From Candidatus Mnemosynella biddleae (GTDB lineage: Archaea > Halobacteriota > Archaeoglobi > Mnemosynellales > Mnemosynellaceae), in contig MTMI02000003.1 in NCBI GenBank assembly GCA_002011165.2, positions 186,001 through 250,000 of the forward strand: DNA of 64,000 bases, read 5' to 3'. The translations under genes and the position numbers were made by a program. The notes beneath the pieces are model-generated. The model ran no database searches, was not told the DNA's origin, and saw nothing but the letters and a program-made list of their open reading frames with translations. Below are positions 40,122 to 50,618 of this stretch, piece by piece. Position 1 is the stretch's first letter, and each line of letters begins with the position of its first letter.

Positions 40122-41656
40122 TCTCCAGCCCCCTTTATACCGAGAACCTCAAGTTCCCAATCCTCAAGACCAACACCCCTGAGATGTTCTCTGTTTCCTC
40201 TGAGACTCTCTATTGCATTTATTCCCATTCCTCCAAGCATTTCCTTTATCTCGAGACTCCAAGCTCTCAGAAGATTTACAAGTCTTTTCTTTGCTATCTC
40301 TGGATTCAATCTCTTGGCAAGATTTGGATCCTGGGTGCATATTCCCCAATTGCAGATTCCAGTATGACACTTCTGACACAAAGTACATCCCATCGCAACT
40401 AAAGCAGCTGTTCCAATGTAAACAGCATCTGCTCCGAGAGCTATCGCCTTCACGATATCAGCACTGCATCTAAATCCTCCTGCAACTAGAATGGAGGCTT
40501 TATTTCTTATCCCCTCTTCTCTCAGCCTTTGATCAACTGAAGCAAGAGCCATTTCGATGGGAATTCCAACATTATCTCTTATTATCTTAGGTGCTGCTCC
40601 AGTTCCTCCTCTGAGACCGTCAAGAGCTATGATGTCCGCTCCAGCCCTCACCATTCCGCTAGCAATTGCAGCAGCGTTATGAACGGCAGCAATCTTCACA
40701 CAAACCGGTTTCTCATAGTCTGTTGCTTCTTTTAGAGCATAGATGAGCATGCTGAGATCTTCGATAGAATAGATGTCGTGTTGAGGTGCTGGTGACAGTG
40801 CATCTGTTCCCTCCGGAATCATCCTAGTTATCGAAATTGGTTCGGTGACCTTCTCTCCGGGTAAATGACCTCCTATTCCGGGCTTTGCACCCTGTCCGAT
40901 TTTGATCTCAATCACCGCAGCGCAGTTCAAATACTCTGGGTCAACTCCAAATCTTCCACTTGCACACTGAACTATTGCATTTTTTCCGTATTTTCTGAGC
41001 TCTCTTGGGAGTCCTCCCTCTCCTGTATTGAAAAGAGTCCCGTATTCATTTGCTGCCATAGCAAGAGCTTTGAAGGCTTGATAGCTGATGGCACCATACG
41101 ACATCGCAGAGAATACGATCGGTGTTTCTATCATCACATTGGGAGAGAGTTCTGTCTTGATCTCAACATCGTCCAGATCTCCATTGAACTCAATCTCAAG
41201 CTTATCTGGTTTCCTACCCAAGAATGTTCTCAGTTCCATGGGCTCTCTGAGAGGATCAATCGAAGGATTAGTGACCTGAGAGGCATTGAGAACTATGTGA
41301 TCCCAGTAAATCCTGAAAGGTTTGTCATTACCAGTTCCTGTTAAAAGAACTCCTCCTGTTTCAGCCTGTTTCTTCAGATCCAATATTCTCTCTTTTGTCC
41401 AATTTGCATTTGCTCTGTAATCTCCGGGATAAGGTTTAACAATGAGTGCCTTTGTCGGACACATCACAACACATCTCTGGCATCCCACGCACTTCATCTC
41501 ATCTTCTTTCATGCTGTCCGTCTCTTCGTCATACCAGTGGACATTAAATCCACACTGTCTCTCGCATACTCTACAACGAATGCACCTATCTTCTCTCCTC
41601 TCGATTATGAAGTCTGGAAGTAAGTGACTGTGAATCTCTCCTTCAAGCACCTTCAA
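40118..41656 (-). CDS. glutamate synthase FMN-domain subunit with N-terminal ferredoxin
   Basis: CIRCRVCERQCGF, CVGCQRCVVMCP; GHLPGEKVTEPI, GLRGGTGAAP, CTLCQKCHTGICNWGICTQDP. Confidence 0.93.
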   Translation of the reverse strand: MKVLEGEIHSHLLPDFIIERREDRCIRCRVCERQCGFNVHWYDEETDSMKEDEMKCVGCQRCVVMCPTKALIVKPYPGDYRANANWTKERILDLKKQAETGGVLLTGTGNDKPFRIYWDHIVLNASQVTNPSIDPLREPMELRTFLGRKPDKLEIEFNGDLDDVEIKTELSPNVMIETPIVFSAMSYGAISYQAFKALAMAANEYGTLFNTGEGGLPRELRKYGKNAIVQCASGRFGVDPEYLNCAAVIEIKIGQGAKPGIGGHLPGEKVTEPISITRMIPEGTDALSPAPQHDIYSIEDLSMLIYALKEATDYEKPVCVKIAAVHNAAAIASGMVRAGADIIALDGLRGGTGAAPKIIRDNVGIPIEMALASVDQRLREEGIRNKASILVAGGFRCSADIVKAIALGADAVYIGTAALVAMGCTLCQKCHTGICNWGICTQDPNLAKRLNPEIAKKRLVNLLRAWSLEIKEMLGGMGINAIESLRGNREHLRGVGLEDWELEVLGIKGAGE

Positions 41657-42785
41657 TCACCTCTGAGACTTTCTCTTCAATTTTTTTCTCCTCTTTTTTC
41701 AATCTCCCTATCACGGGTTCTCCTCCCATCGGAGTGAAGACGCTATCTAGCTCTGGAGATACTGCTCTTATGGCTGATTCTTCAGAGGAGATGAAGAGGA
41801 TATCTCCCTTCTCTCCCGACGTTATCGGTCTCAATCTAATTCTATCTGTGATGCCAAACATCTCTCCATGTCGAGCTACGATGATTGTCCATGGTCCATT
41901 TATGAGAAGGGGAGCATAAACCATTCTGAGGGTTGTATAGAACTTCTTTTTCTTCTCATCCATGATATCTATGTGATCCCACATCGGTGAAGCGAAGATC
42001 TTTGAAACAATCTCGATTGGAAGTCCCTGCTTCCTCATGAGAAGATCTACTGCATACGCCATAACCTCTGTATCGGTTAAAAGAGTGCAGTAATATCCGT
42101 ACATCTCAAGATATCTCTTGTTCGTTCCGTAAGAGGAGATCTCCCCGTTATGCACTACCGTCCAATCGAGAATGCAGAAAGGATGTGCTCCGCCCCACCA
42201 CCCAGGGGTATTGGTTGGAAATCTAGAGTGAGCGACCCAGATATAACCTTTGTATTCACTCTCCAACATAAAGTACTCTGCAATCTCCTCGGGAAATCCT
42301 ACTCCTTTAAAGACTCCCATATCCTTTCCTGAAGATATGACGTAGGCATTCTTTATTCCGGTGTTTATCTCCATGACCTTCTTCACCACATAATCATCAT
42401 CGCTCAACTTCTTTTCGTCTCCTTTTTTGCTTGGAGCAACAAAATATCTCCAGAAGAGCGGTGGATCAGAGACTCGAGCTTCTAAGTTCACAGGGATTTC
42501 TTCAGTGTGAACAACATCGAAATTCAAATCGAGAAATCTATCAACCTCCCTCTTGGCTTCTTCGTCCCAGTCCTGATACATTACGTGAAGAGCATAATAA
42601 TCCTTGTACTCGGGATAAATTCCGTAAGCTGCGAAACCTGCACCAAGTCCATTTCCTCTAACCCTCATATTTTTCATCGCTTTAACAACCATCTCACCAG
42701 AAAATCTCTTTCCACTTCTGTCCATCACACCGAAAAGTCCGCAAGCGTGATGGTCCTTATCTGGAAGAACTACTCTTCTCCTCAT
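41643..42785 (-). CDS. glutamate synthase class II glutamine amidotransferase subunit
   Basis: HACGLFGVMDRSGK, SRFPTNTPGWWGGAHPF, VVHNGEISSYGTNKRYLEM, LLTDTEVMAYAVD. Confidence 0.92.
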   Translation of the reverse strand: MRRRVVLPDKDHHACGLFGVMDRSGKRFSGEMVVKAMKNMRVRGNGLGAGFAAYGIYPEYKDYYALHVMYQDWDEEAKREVDRFLDLNFDVVHTEEIPVNLEARVSDPPLFWRYFVAPSKKGDEKKLSDDDYVVKKVMEINTGIKNAYVISSGKDMGVFKGVGFPEEIAEYFMLESEYKGYIWVAHSRFPTNTPGWWGGAHPFCILDWTVVHNGEISSYGTNKRYLEMYGYYCTLLTDTEVMAYAVDLLMRKQGLPIEIVSKIFASPMWDHIDIMDEKKKKFYTTLRMVYAPLLINGPWTIIVARHGEMFGITDRIRLRPITSGEKGDILFISSEESAIRAVSPELDSVFTPMGGEPVIGRLKKEEKKIEEKVSEVIEGA

Positions 42786-44071
42786 ACCTCACGCACCACC
42801 CCGATTTTCACTTTATCTCCAAGAAGTTCCCACCTGAACTCCTTTGGAATGTCGAGAAATCCGAAGGAGCTCTTCACGAGAGACTCCTTAAATGATGAGA
42901 CATTTAGCTTCTCTCTCATAAGCTTCATCAGAATTCCTGCTCTCCTCACCTCTCCGCCAACTATGAAGCCAAGGATTTCTCCATCCTTCAAAACCACTTT
43001 TCTGTAATTTTCTCCTTCAATCTCACTTATAACTTCAAAGTCTCTTTCTCCATCCCTGAGATTCAAACCTCCGGTGATGATGTAATAGTCGAAGAAATGC
43101 ATTGCATTCATCGCTGTTGCAAAGATGAGCTCTCTCTCGACTCCACACATGTTGAACCCTGCGACTCTGCCTCCGGAGTAAGCAATCGGCCATAAGGGAA
43201 GAACTCTGTAAGATCCCAAGATAGAATCGTAAACCTCAGCACAGTCTCCGCAAGCATAGATGTCTTTTGCCGATGTCTCCATTTTTCTGTTCACAACTAT
43301 TCCACGGTTGATTTTGATTGAAGTGCCTTTCACAACATCAACGTTTGGTATAACCCCCACCGCAATCACCAGCATATCAGTTTCGATTTTTCTTCCGCTT
43401 CTTAGAGTGACGCTTTGAATTTCTTCCTCTCCCGAAACTTTTGAGATCGTGTCTCCAAGTATCATCTCAACTCCATTTTCTTCAAACTTTCTCTGAACGA
43501 TTCGAGAAACTGTTTCGTCCACCACAGGTGCAAGGACTCTTTCTAGAAGCTCTACAACCTTCACTTCGAGGCCTTTTCTGCTGAGGACTTCGGCGACCAT
43601 GAGACCTATAATTCCTCCTCCTAAAACTACAACTTTATCGGAATTCTCACAAGCTTCTTTGACCCTAAGGACATCGTCAAAGCTGAGAAACGTAAATGCA
43701 TTCTTCTGATTTTTTAATCCCTCCATAGGAGGTATGAAGGGCTTTCCTCCGGTTGCAATGAGTAGTTTATTAAATCCTAACTTTTCTCCGCTTTCCAGCT
43801 CAACTTCCTTTGAATCAACGTTAACTCTCTCAACTTTTACTCCGAGATGTGCTTCCGCATCTATCTTCTCGTAGAAATCCTCAGGTCTGTAGTACATCTT
43901 CTCCTCATCTATTCTCCCATCTAGGTAATAGGGGATAAGAGCTCTTGAGTATGTTCTGTATTTCTCAGCGGAAATTATGGCAAGAGAGCTCTCCCGATCG
44001 ACCTCTCGTATTGCTTCGGCACATCCTATCCCTCCTGCCGAATTTCCTATGATAACATAGTCATATTTCAA
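42782..44071 (-). CDS. NAD(P)/FAD-dependent oxidoreductase
   Basis: YDYVIIGNSAGGIGCAEAIRE; VVVLGGGIIGLMVAEVLSRKG; YACGDCAEV. Confidence 0.9.
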   Translation of the reverse strand: MKYDYVIIGNSAGGIGCAEAIREVDRESSLAIISAEKYRTYSRALIPYYLDGRIDEEKMYYRPEDFYEKIDAEAHLGVKVERVNVDSKEVELESGEKLGFNKLLIATGGKPFIPPMEGLKNQKNAFTFLSFDDVLRVKEACENSDKVVVLGGGIIGLMVAEVLSRKGLEVKVVELLERVLAPVVDETVSRIVQRKFEENGVEMILGDTISKVSGEEEIQSVTLRSGRKIETDMLVIAVGVIPNVDVVKGTSIKINRGIVVNRKMETSAKDIYACGDCAEVYDSILGSYRVLPLWPIAYSGGRVAGFNMCGVERELIFATAMNAMHFFDYYIITGGLNLRDGERDFEVISEIEGENYRKVVLKDGEILGFIVGGEVRRAGILMKLMREKLNVSSFKESLVKSSFGFLDIPKEFRWELLGDKVKIGVVREV

Positions 44072-44535
44072 CCCAGAACCCCCTTCTCGGAATCTTCCAC
44101 CAACTCAAGTGCATCATTTGGACAGAATCTCACACAATAAGGGTATTCAAGATCCTTACATAGATCGCACTTGAAGATGTCTCCATTCTCGCTTATCACA
44201 ATTGCACCGTAAGGACAGCTCATCACACAACTGTAACACTTCACACACTTCTCAGGATTGTGAAGAACTCTACCCTCCTCATCTTTGTAAATTGCTCCGC
44301 TTATACACGAAGCCATGCACTCCGGTTCATCGCAGTGCCTGCAGTTGATTGCAAGAGTCTCTGGAAGGTTTTCTTCCACTGTAATTCGAGGATGGTTGCC
44401 ATCCCTCTCATAAAGAAAAGCCTTTATAACATCCTTAGAGGTTGAATGGGCTACCACACACCATATTTCGCAGAGATGACATCCAACACAAACTTCTGGC
44501 TTAGCGACTACCCTTCTCATCATTCCCAGCCCCAA
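44068..44535 (-). CDS. 4Fe-4S ferredoxin electron-transfer subunit
   Basis: Several CxxCxxC motifs (CVGCHLCEIWC, CRHCDEPECMASC, CVKCYSCVMSCPYGAI, CDLCKDLEYPYC). Confidence 0.92.
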   Translation of the reverse strand: MGLGMMRRVVAKPEVCVGCHLCEIWCVVAHSTSKDVIKAFLYERDGNHPRITVEENLPETLAINCRHCDEPECMASCISGAIYKDEEGRVLHNPEKCVKCYSCVMSCPYGAIVISENGDIFKCDLCKDLEYPYCVRFCPNDALELVEDSEKGVLG

Positions 44536-44640
44536 CTCGGAAGATTCCTTTCATCAATGCACGAAAATACGATAAAAGCTTTACTGTAGTGAGATGCAGA
44601 GACTGATACTAAGAGGATTGGGTAAAAAATGAAATTAAGC

Positions 44641-44655
44641 AAAAAGTTTATAATT
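44641..44655 (+). promoter_or_regulatory. candidate BRE/TATA upstream of rubredoxin
   Basis: AAAAAGTTTATAATT about 35-45 nt upstream of ATG 44690. Confidence 0.45.
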
Positions 44656-44689
44656 CATCCTCTCAGAAAAGCTTCTCGGAGTGAGTGAA

Positions 44690-44851
44690 ATGAAATACAG
44701 ATGTTTAGTTTGTGGATATGTTTATGATCCAGAAGAAGGAGACCCGGATAATGGAGTAGACCCCGGAACTGCTTTTGAAGAGCTTCCAGATGATTGGGTC
44801 TGTCCGATTTGTGGAGCAGGAAAGGATTCCTTTGAACCCGTTGAGGAGTGA
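44690..44851 (+). CDS. rubredoxin
   Basis: Read manually: [53 protein letters not shown]; below the ORF-track cutoff. Confidence 0.97.
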   Translation: MKYRCLVCGYVYDPEEGDPDNGVDPGTAFEELPDDWVCPICGAGKDSFEPVEE

Positions 44852-45487
44852 GTGAAATTAAAAGGAGAAGAGCGTCTTCTTAAGAAAATAGAGGAATTAA
44901 GAAGTTCTGAAGTCTCTGAGATAATTAATAGGAGAGTTGAAGAGTTCAGGAAAAACGGAGAGAAAAATGAAGAAGAAATTTTCAAAGAACTCTGTTTTTG
45001 CATCTTAACCGCAAATTTTCGAGCTGATAGATGTATTGAGATTCAGGAGAGACTTGGAGATGCCTTTATCCATCTCTTTCAAAAAGACCTTGAAGAAGAG
45101 CTCAGAAAAGCTGGTCACAGATATCCGAAAAAGAGAGCAGAGTTCATAGTTGAAGCCAGAAAACATTTGAAAGAGCTCAAGAGGCTTCTCGAAGTTGATG
45201 AGAGAGATGCAAGAGAATGGCTCGTGAGAAATGTTAAAGGAGTTGGTTACAAAGAAGCGAGTCACTTTCTAAGGAATGTTGGAAAAATGAATGTTGCAAT
45301 AATAGATAAGCATATCATGAGTATTCTCTCAGATTTTCTTGGAGTTGAGAGGCCGAGAAGTTTAACTCGGAAGAAATATCTGGAATTTGAAGAGACTCTA
45401 AGAGGAATTGCAGAGAGAGTGAATATGAGCCTCGGAGAGCTCGACCTATATCTCTGGTTCATGAAAACTGGAAAGGTTCTTAAATAA
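44852..45487 (+). CDS. 8-oxoguanine DNA glycosylase/AP lyase (Ogg2-type, HhH-GPD)
   Basis: ILTANFRADRC, LVRNVKGVGYKEASHFLRNVG, AIIDKHIM; GTG start abutting the rubredoxin stop. Confidence 0.85.
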   Translation: MKLKGEERLLKKIEELRSSEVSEIINRRVEEFRKNGEKNEEEIFKELCFCILTANFRADRCIEIQERLGDAFIHLFQKDLEEELRKAGHRYPKKRAEFIVEARKHLKELKRLLEVDERDAREWLVRNVKGVGYKEASHFLRNVGKMNVAIIDKHIMSILSDFLGVERPRSLTRKKYLEFEETLRGIAERVNMSLGELDLYLWFMKTGKVLK

Positions 45488-46253
45488 CCTGATCAATACA
45501 AGCTTTCACAATGTTTTTCTCAGCTCCCGGAAAGCTTCTAAAATTCGGTGTTGCATTCACCTCCAAGACTTTAACTCCAGAAGAGGTGACCATAAGATCA
45601 ACTGCAGAAAAAAGGCATCCGAGAGTTTTTGAGGCTTTAATTGCAATTTCCTCAATCTCCTCCTCAACCCTCACAGAAATCATCTTTGCTCCCAGAGATA
45701 GATTTGCCCTCCACTCTCCTTCTCGGGGAAATTTTTTAATAGCTCCAAAAGAAGAATCTCCTATCACGAAAACTCTGAACTCGTCACCTCTGAGAAACTC
45801 CTGCGCGAGATGAAATCCCCTCAAAATCTCTCCAGTTTCATGAAACTTTATACCCTTTCCCTGATACCCGAAAATTGGTTTGGTTACCGTATCGAATGAA
45901 AATCTCAGATCTCTTCCGAGAATTGTTCTCGGAATTGGAATTCCTTTTTTCAGAAGTTTGAAATAAGTTAAAAACTTATTTCCAGCGGTATTTATGGCCT
46001 CAGGGGAGTTGAAAACCGGGAGAGATGAGCTAAGAAGATGTAGAAGATCCATTCTGAAAGCTCTTTCTTCAAGAGTTTCTCCTCCGAGATCTCTGACTAT
46101 GAGTAAATCAACCTCTGGAACAGGAAGACCTCTCAAAGAGTCGAAATTCATGAAATCGGGATTGAAATGAACCGGTTCTCCAAAATCCCTAGATGCCTCA
46201 AAAAGTTTCTCAAACCCATATTCTCCTCTGTACCCCACGATTCCTATTTTCAT
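45480..46253 (-). CDS. RimK-like ATP-grasp ligase
   Basis: FRVFVIGDSSFGAIKKF, FSAVDLMVTSSGVKVLEVNATPNF. Confidence 0.82.
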   Translation of the reverse strand: MKIGIVGYRGEYGFEKLFEASRDFGEPVHFNPDFMNFDSLRGLPVPEVDLLIVRDLGGETLEERAFRMDLLHLLSSSLPVFNSPEAINTAGNKFLTYFKLLKKGIPIPRTILGRDLRFSFDTVTKPIFGYQGKGIKFHETGEILRGFHLAQEFLRGDEFRVFVIGDSSFGAIKKFPREGEWRANLSLGAKMISVRVEEEIEEIAIKASKTLGCLFSAVDLMVTSSGVKVLEVNATPNFRSFPGAEKNIVKACIDQVI

Positions 46254-46338
46254 CTTCTCAGAGTTTCTGAGAGAATCTTTAAAGTTCTTTTCCTTGAGAC
46301 CAAAAGGATGAAATAAGATGGAGTGGATGCTTCTCATC

Positions 46339-47994
46339 ATGAGAAGCGATGTTGTTAAGAAGGGAGTTGAGAGAGCACCCCACAGAAGCCTGATGTACGC
46401 AACTGGAATGATCGAAGAGGATATGGATAAACCAATCATCGGAATCGCAAATTCATGGAATGAGATCGTTCCTGGACACATGCATCTTGATAAAATCGCA
46501 TATCACGTGAAGCTTGGAATCGCTGAGGCTGGAGGTGTTCCGAAAGAGTTCAACACGATTGCGATTTGTGATGGAATCGCGATGGGTCATGAAGGAATGA
46601 GAGCTCCACTGATCTCAAGAGAGGTTATCGCAGACTCAATAGAGCTCATGACAATTGCTCATCAGTTCGATGCTCTCGTATTAATCTCTTCATGCGATAA
46701 AATCGTTCCTGGAATGCTGATGGCGGCTGCAAGACTGAACATACCTGCGATCATGGTTACTGGAGGTGCAATGGAACCGGGAATTGTGAATCACAGAGTT
46801 GTGGATCTTGAAACTGTTTTCTCATCAGTCCCAAAAGCAGCCTCTGGAGAGCTCAGTGCAGAAGAGCTCAGAGAGCTTGAACTGAGAGCATGTCCTTCAT
46901 GTGGAAGCTGTGCGGGGATGTTCACTGCAAATACAATGTCATGCTTAGCTGAGGCTCTTGGTATGTCGCTCCCTTATACCGGAGCCTCACTGGCAACAGA
47001 TTCCATGAAATTGAGAATTGCAAGGATGGCTGGAAGAAGGGTTGTGGAAATGGTTAGAGAGGATCTATCCACACGACAAATCATGAGCAGAGAGGCTTTT
47101 GAGAACGCAATCATGGTGGATATGGCAATAGGTGGTTCAACAAATACAGTTCTCCATCTTCCAGCCATAGCAAGAGAGGCAGAGATCGAACTTCCCCTCG
47201 ATGTTTTTGATGAAATCTCTAGGAAGGTTCCTCATCTTTCGAATCTCTCTCCCGCTGGTCCGTACAAGGTTAAGGATCTTCATCTAGCTGGAGGAATTCC
47301 AGCAGTAATGAAGAGGCTTGAACCATTTCTACATCTTGACGCTCTGAGCGTCACCGGAAAGAAAATTGAAGAGATTATAAAAAATGCAAGAATCGTTGAT
47401 GAAGACGTTATCAGGCCCCTTGAAAATCCTGTGCATAAACAAGGAGGAATAGCAATTCTCAAAGGAAATCTTGCTCCTGATGGAGCTGTTGTAAAAGCAT
47501 CTGCTGTTTCAGAGGAGATGCTTGTTCATAAGGGAGAGGCGAAGGTTTTTGACAGAGAGGAGGATGCAATGGAAGCGGTGATGAAAGGAGAAATTGAAGA
47601 GGGTGATGTCATAGTGATACGCTATGAAGGTCCAAAAGGAGGACCTGGGATGAGGGAGATGTACGACATTCTTCAAGTTATTGACGGAATGGGTCTCTCC
47701 TCCTCAGTTGCTCTCGTCACAGATGGAAGGTTCTCGGGATCCAACAGAGGAGGTGCAATAGGTCACGTCTCTCCAGAGGCTATGGAAGGTGGGCCTATTG
47801 CTCTGGTGAGAGACGGAGATCTAATAACCATTGACATACCTAAGAGATCTCTTCATGTCGAGATCAGTGAGGAGGAGATGAGAGAGAGGAGAAAGGAGTG
47901 GAGACCTCCTGAAAAAAGGATTCCAAGAGGAGTTCTCAAACGCTACAGCATGATGGCTCTTTCTGCCTCAAAAGGAGGAGGATACGAAATATAA
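46339..47994 (+). CDS. ilvD: dihydroxy-acid dehydratase
   Basis: [67 protein letters not shown]-type [12 protein letters not shown]. Confidence 0.95.
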   Translation: MRSDVVKKGVERAPHRSLMYATGMIEEDMDKPIIGIANSWNEIVPGHMHLDKIAYHVKLGIAEAGGVPKEFNTIAICDGIAMGHEGMRAPLISREVIADSIELMTIAHQFDALVLISSCDKIVPGMLMAAARLNIPAIMVTGGAMEPGIVNHRVVDLETVFSSVPKAASGELSAEELRELELRACPSCGSCAGMFTANTMSCLAEALGMSLPYTGASLATDSMKLRIARMAGRRVVEMVREDLSTRQIMSREAFENAIMVDMAIGGSTNTVLHLPAIAREAEIELPLDVFDEISRKVPHLSNLSPAGPYKVKDLHLAGGIPAVMKRLEPFLHLDALSVTGKKIEEIIKNARIVDEDVIRPLENPVHKQGGIAILKGNLAPDGAVVKASAVSEEMLVHKGEAKVFDREEDAMEAVMKGEIEEGDVIVIRYEGPKGGPGMREMYDILQVIDGMGLSSSVALVTDGRFSGSNRGGAIGHVSPEAMEGGPIALVRDGDLITIDIPKRSLHVEISEEEMRERRKEWRPPEKRIPRGVLKRYSMMALSASKGGGYEI

Positions 47995-48055
47995 CAAAAA
48001 GTTATATATTCTCTTTAAATCAATTGAAGTTAAATTATCCGTTTGAGGTGAGAAA

Positions 48056-48880
48056 ATGAAACTTGCAATGTTAGAAAAAGATGGAAAAGAGGGTCTTTAT
48101 CTGATAAAAGATGATAGAGCAATAGATATCAGTGCTTATGCATCGAATCTCGTTGAATTCTTCATGAAAAAAGAAGAAATTGAAGAGGAGATCAAAGGAT
48201 TTGAGGGCGGGGAGCCTCTTTCGAGTTTCAAGTTTCTTCCTCCGGTTAAAAGACCCAGAAAGATAATTTGCCTCGGGTTGAATTACAGAGATCATGCAGA
48301 AGAGACGAAAGCGGAGATTCCAAAACATCCATTGCTCTTTGCAAAAGCTCCAACTGCAATTATAGCACATGAGGAAGATATCGTTTATCCAGAAATTGTG
48401 AAACAACTCGATTATGAGGCCGAACTTGCTTTCATTATAGGAAAGACTGGGAAAAAGATAAAGAAAGAGGATGCTCTCAAATATGTTGGAGGATACACGA
48501 TAATGAATGATGTCTCTGCAAGAGACATTCAGTTCGGAGACGGTCAGTGGTTCAGAGGGAAGTCTTTTGACACCTTTGCACCTCTTGGCCCATGGGTGGT
48601 CACACCAGAGGAGATTGGAGATCCCGAGAATCTGGATATCTCTCTGAGACTAAATGGAGAGGTCATGCAGAGTTCAAATACGAAGAATCTTATCTTCGGA
48701 ATTGCAGAGATCATAGAATTCATCAGTGATGCCATGACCTTGGAAGTGGGAGATGTGATTTCAACTGGAACTCCTGGTGGAGTTGGGTTTGCAAGAGATC
48801 CTCCGAGGCTTCTTCAGAGAGGAGACGTCGTGGAAGTTGAAATAGAGAAAATAGGAGTTTTAAGAAATAAGGTCGTCTAA
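48056..48880 (+). CDS. fumarylacetoacetate hydrolase-family protein
   Basis: KIICLGLNYRDHAEE, DYEAELAFIIGKTGKKI, TYEVE-type region, GDVISTGTPGGVGFARDPP. Confidence 0.92.
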   Translation: MKLAMLEKDGKEGLYLIKDDRAIDISAYASNLVEFFMKKEEIEEEIKGFEGGEPLSSFKFLPPVKRPRKIICLGLNYRDHAEETKAEIPKHPLLFAKAPTAIIAHEEDIVYPEIVKQLDYEAELAFIIGKTGKKIKKEDALKYVGGYTIMNDVSARDIQFGDGQWFRGKSFDTFAPLGPWVVTPEEIGDPENLDISLRLNGEVMQSSNTKNLIFGIAEIIEFISDAMTLEVGDVISTGTPGGVGFARDPPRLLQRGDVVEVEIEKIGVLRNKVV

Positions 48881-49618
48881 AACCGGGAGTTCTTCCCTCA
48901 CTTTTTTCACTTTTTTCAAATCAATCTCGCAGTTCAAAATTCCTTCAACTCTTCCGAGAGATGCCTCTATTTCTCCCCATGGATCTATTACCATACTGTT
49001 CCCGCCGAGAAAAGAATCAGAAGAAATTGCGTTACATGCCAAAACGAAGACCTGATTTTCTATTGCTCTGGCTCTCAAAAGAGCTCTCCAATGCTCAATT
49101 CTTGAGGAGGGCCATTCAGCTGGGACGACAAGAATTTCAATCCCAAACTTCACCATTTCTCTCATTAACTCGGGAAATCTGATATCATAACAGATTACAA
49201 CTCCCCATCTCGTGCCCAAGAAATCAAATATCCCGAGAGATGAGCCTGGGGTGAAAATTTCCGGTTCTTTTAGAAGAGGGATGAGATGAACTTTTCTGTA
49301 GATGCCAAGGAGGCCTTCAGGAGAGTAAACTCTGCACTCATTGTAGAGATTTCCATTCTCCTTAACCGGTAAGGATCCTCCGAAGATGAAACAACTTTGA
49401 GAGGATGAAAAAGCTCGTAAGAGATTATCTGCGGAGAGAGAATATATGTAGCTCTCTTGGAGATTTTCTGCATATCCTGTGATCCAAAGCTCAGGAAGAA
49501 CTATGACGTCTGGAGAGTATTTTGAGGCTTCTTCGAGCATCTCAGCGGCTTTCTTCAGATTTGCATCTGCATCTTTATTATCAACTTCCATCTGGATAAG
49601 AGAGACTCTAAGATTCAT
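48860..49618 (-). CDS. carbon-nitrogen hydrolase (nitrilase superfamily)
   Basis: LPELWITGY, YRKVHLIP, GVVICYDIRFPEL. Confidence 0.92.
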   Translation of the reverse strand: MNLRVSLIQMEVDNKDADANLKKAAEMLEEASKYSPDVIVLPELWITGYAENLQESYIYSLSADNLLRAFSSSQSCFIFGGSLPVKENGNLYNECRVYSPEGLLGIYRKVHLIPLLKEPEIFTPGSSLGIFDFLGTRWGVVICYDIRFPELMREMVKFGIEILVVPAEWPSSRIEHWRALLRARAIENQVFVLACNAISSDSFLGGNSMVIDPWGEIEASLGRVEGILNCEIDLKKVKKVREELPVLDDLIS

Positions 49619-49709
49619 GAAAAGAGTCTGAATTTTTGAGGAGTAAAAAACTTCCGATTAAATTGAATCAGTTAAGCTTATCTATTTCCTTAAACAGAAG
49701 ATTTAAACA

Positions 49710-50618
49710 ATGCTCTTTGATGCCTATCAAAGACCTGTCACCAACCTGAGAATTTCCGTAACTCAGAAATGCAATTTAAATTGCATTTACTGTCATCATG
49801 AAGGTGAGAGAGAGTTTTGCGAGGAAGAAATTGAGAAAGAAGACGTAATAAAGCTTGTGAGGATTGCAAAGGAATTTGGGGTCAGAAAATTGAAGATTAC
49901 TGGAGGTGAACCTCTTCTTAGAAAGGATCTCATCGAGATTATCAGCGAACTCCCAGAGATGAAAGAGATCTCGCTGACGACCAATGGAGTTCTGCTGAAA
50001 AAATATGCTGAAGAGTTGAAGGAGGCTGGAGTTCACAGGGTTAACATCAGTCTGGACTCGCTTGATGAGAAGATATACATGAAGATTACAGGAGCGAAAA
50101 AAGGTGTTTTTCAAGATGTTCTTGAAGGAATTGAAATTTCTCATGAGCTTGGATTGACCCCAGTAAAGATCAATACTGTGGTTCTTAAAGGGATCAACGA
50201 GGATGGAATTGATAAGATGATTGAGTTTATTAATGGAAAGAAGATGATTCTACAGCTCATTGAACTCATTGGAGATGATAGACTTCGGGGAGATGTTGAG
50301 AAGGTGGAGGAGTGGCTTCGGAGGAGAGCAGAGAGAAGAGCGATAAGAAAAATGCACCACAGACCGAAATACTTTTGGAATGGAGCAGAAATTGAAATAG
50401 TGAGACCGGTGAACAACGTTGAGTTCTGTATGAACTGCACGAGGATGAGAGTAACAAGCAACGGAAAACTGAAACCATGTTTACTCAGATCGGACAACCT
50501 CGTGAGCATAAGAGGATGTGATGAGGAGGAGATGAGGAGAAGATTCAAACTTGCGGTTGGTTTGAGATGCCCTTATTACGGTGATTTCCATGAAGGTCAT
50601 AACGGTTGCAGGTTATAA
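49710..50618 (+). CDS. moaA: GTP 3',8-cyclase (molybdopterin biosynthesis MoaA)
   Basis: QKCNLNCIYCHHEGE radical-SAM motif, TGGEPLLRKDL, C-terminal CMNCTRMRVTSNGKLKPCLL. Confidence 0.93.
   Translation: MLFDAYQRPVTNLRISVTQKCNLNCIYCHHEGEREFCEEEIEKEDVIKLVRIAKEFGVRKLKITGGEPLLRKDLIEIISELPEMKEISLTTNGVLLKKYAEELKEAGVHRVNISLDSLDEKIYMKITGAKKGVFQDVLEGIEISHELGLTPVKINTVVLKGINEDGIDKMIEFINGKKMILQLIELIGDDRLRGDVEKVEEWLRRRAERRAIRKMHHRPKYFWNGAEIEIVRPVNNVEFCMNCTRMRVTSNGKLKPCLLRSDNLVSIRGCDEEEMRRRFKLAVGLRCPYYGDFHEGHNGCRL

Noticed and set aside
40164-40388. Short ORFs antisense or out of frame inside glutamate synthase and many other genes (e.g. 5342-5839, 13113-13823, 50703-51227)
   Set aside because: They lie opposite or inside well-supported conserved genes and have no family motifs; treated as spurious.
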